Origin: an uncultured Prevotella sp.
GTDB taxonomy: Bacteria > Bacteroidota > Bacteroidia > Bacteroidales > Bacteroidaceae
Assembly: GCA_958369755.1 (NCBI GenBank)
Contig: CATXJC010000043.1
Coordinates: 1 to 15,866, forward strand
Direction of reading: 5' to 3'
DNA: 15,866 nt
Shown piece after piece: positions 15,528-15,866 of the stretch; within the stretch, counting starts at the first letter, position 1, and each line of letters starts with the position of its first letter. The notes under the pieces are model-generated. The model was not told the DNA's origin, ran no database searches, and was given only the letters and a program-made list of their open reading frames with translations. The translations under genes and the position numbers were made by a program.

Positions 15528-15568
15528 GGGTGCATTTCGTCAAAAAAGCGGAATGCACCCGTTTTTTT
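15528..15568 (+). terminator. Intrinsic terminator of pnp
   Basis: GGGTGCATTTCGT (15528-15540) pairs with GCGGAATGCACCC (15548-15560), including two G-T wobbles, around a CAAAAAA loop and is followed by GTTTTTTT. It lies 32 bp after the pnp stop codon and is a classical rho-independent terminator. Confidence 0.93.
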
Positions 15569-15588
15569 GTCAGAACCCTATGAAACTG

Positions 15589-15668
15589 TTTCCTTAAGGA
15601 AAAAAATAAATATCCTTAAGGAAAAAAATATTTTCCCTTAAGGAAAAAATATATTCTCCTTAAGGAAA
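15589..15668. repeat. Four tandem 22-bp repeats with palindromic CCTTAAGG core
   Basis: CCTTAAGG occurs at 15592, 15614, 15636 and 15658, exactly 22 bp apart. Each copy sits in a context close to TTTCCTTAAGGAAAAAAATA. The core is palindromic, and copy 1 extends to TTTCCTTAAGGAAA. The spacers are A/T only apart from one C in each of the third and fourth units. The 22-bp period is close to two helical turns, so the four palindromes face the same side of the DNA. The array lies between the pnp terminator and the tRNA-Asn terminator and has no coding capacity. It is too short and lacks unique spacers to be CRISPR. Confidence 0.92.
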
Positions 15669-15775
15669 CTTTTAATTGCAGAATTATATGTAAAAGATTT
15701 GCGATGAGTGTAAAGGGGGATAGCCTAAGAACATTGGGTGTAAACAGGGGGGCTTTAATATGTCTAAAAACAATA
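15669..15775. other. Intergenic stretch with no recognised feature
   Basis: About 107 bp between the palindrome array and the tRNA terminator. It contains two G-runs (AAAGGGGGATAG and ACAGGGGGGC) but I see no gene, clear promoter or further copy of the 22-bp repeat. Confidence 0.6.
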
Positions 15776-15805
15776 AAGCCTTGCAAGTGAAAACTTGCAA
15801 GGCTT
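15776..15805 (-). terminator. Terminator of the tRNA-Asn transcript
   Basis: AAGCCTTGCAAGT (15776-15788) and ACTTGCAAGGCTT (15793-15805) form a perfect 13-bp stem capped by a GAAA tetraloop. On the minus strand it begins 8 nt after the 3' end of the tRNA and is followed by TATTGTTTTTAG, a T-rich tail. The position and orientation fit termination of the tRNA. Confidence 0.88.
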
Positions 15806-15813
15806 ATATAATG

Positions 15814-15866
15814 CGCTTCAAGATGGGCTTGAACCAACGACCCCCTGATTAACAGTCAGGTGCTCT
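15814..15866 (-). tRNA. tRNA-Asn (anticodon GTT), 5' part outside the window
   Basis: On the minus strand the end of the window reads AGAGC (D-stem 3' side), A, then the anticodon stem-loop CCTGA-CTGTTAA-TCAGG with anticodon GTT (Asn). Variable loop GGGTC, T-arm GTTGG-TTCAAGC-CCATC and acceptor strand TTGAAGC follow, with G as discriminator base, as expected for tRNA-Asn. CCA is not encoded (CAT follows). The T-stem has one T-T mismatch at its second pair. The 5' acceptor strand and most of the D-arm are cut off by the window edge. Confidence 0.92.

Noticed and set aside
13597..15558. A 653-residue open frame antisense to pnp
   Set aside because: It is almost entirely Leu, Thr, Ser and Ile in low-complexity runs, lies opposite a perfectly conserved gene and is explained by the strong codon bias of pnp.
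15589..15668. Possible CRISPR array
   Set aside because: The period is only 22 bp, there are no unique 30-bp spacers, and no cas genes are nearby.
15616..15837. A 73-residue minus-strand frame
   Set aside because: It runs through the tRNA-Asn gene, its terminator and the palindrome array, so it cannot be a real gene.

Overview
The window looks like chromosomal DNA of a Bacteroidales bacterium, most likely Prevotellaceae (Prevotella/Segatella type). The reasons are TAnnTTTG-type -7 promoter boxes, little sign of Shine-Dalgarno sites, a DUF4369/thioredoxin-like lipoprotein, a secreted sialate O-acetylesterase, an ECF sigma factor paired with a one-TM partner, and protein sequences of Bacteroidetes character. 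The species assignment is inference from pattern, not from a search.

Layout. Positions 1-76 hold the tail of an unidentified + strand gene. It converges on a two-gene minus-strand unit (99-1906): a small XRE-type regulator followed, with overlap, by an AlbA_2/HATPase-type regulator-like protein that carries an array of seven 21-bp repeats. An ~890-bp gene-free stretch (1907-2794) follows. It contains a + strand promoter with a nearby hairpin (possible small RNA), a 144-bp perfect-armed inverted-repeat element built from GTTAAC motifs, a degenerate 23-bp tandem repeat and a terminator.

From 2795 to 12982 all genes are on the minus strand. In transcription order (right to left) they are a thioredoxin-fold lipoprotein lacking CxxC, a sialate O-acetylesterase, a Nudix hydrolase with an N-terminal zinc ribbon, topA-aroK (1 nt apart), speA-argB (19 nt apart), and an ECF sigma factor overlapping its putative membrane partner. 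Hairpin terminators separate several of these units. Divergent to them, pnp (13177-15495, +) has a well-formed Bacteroidetes promoter and a strong terminator. The window ends with four exactly 22-bp-spaced CCTTAAGG palindromes, a terminator and the 3' part of a minus-strand tRNA-Asn.

Most of the window is housekeeping: DNA supercoiling (topA), aromatic amino acid synthesis (aroK), arginine/polyamine metabolism (argB, speA), RNA turnover (pnp) and nucleotide hydrolysis (Nudix). The accessory or unexplained parts are the XRE-AlbA_2 unit with its repeat-rich flank (99-2664) and the palindrome array near tRNA-Asn. No clear new enzymatic or defence system is evident. The XRE-AlbA_2 pair, the GTTAAC inverted-repeat element and the 22-bp array are the best candidates for a second look.
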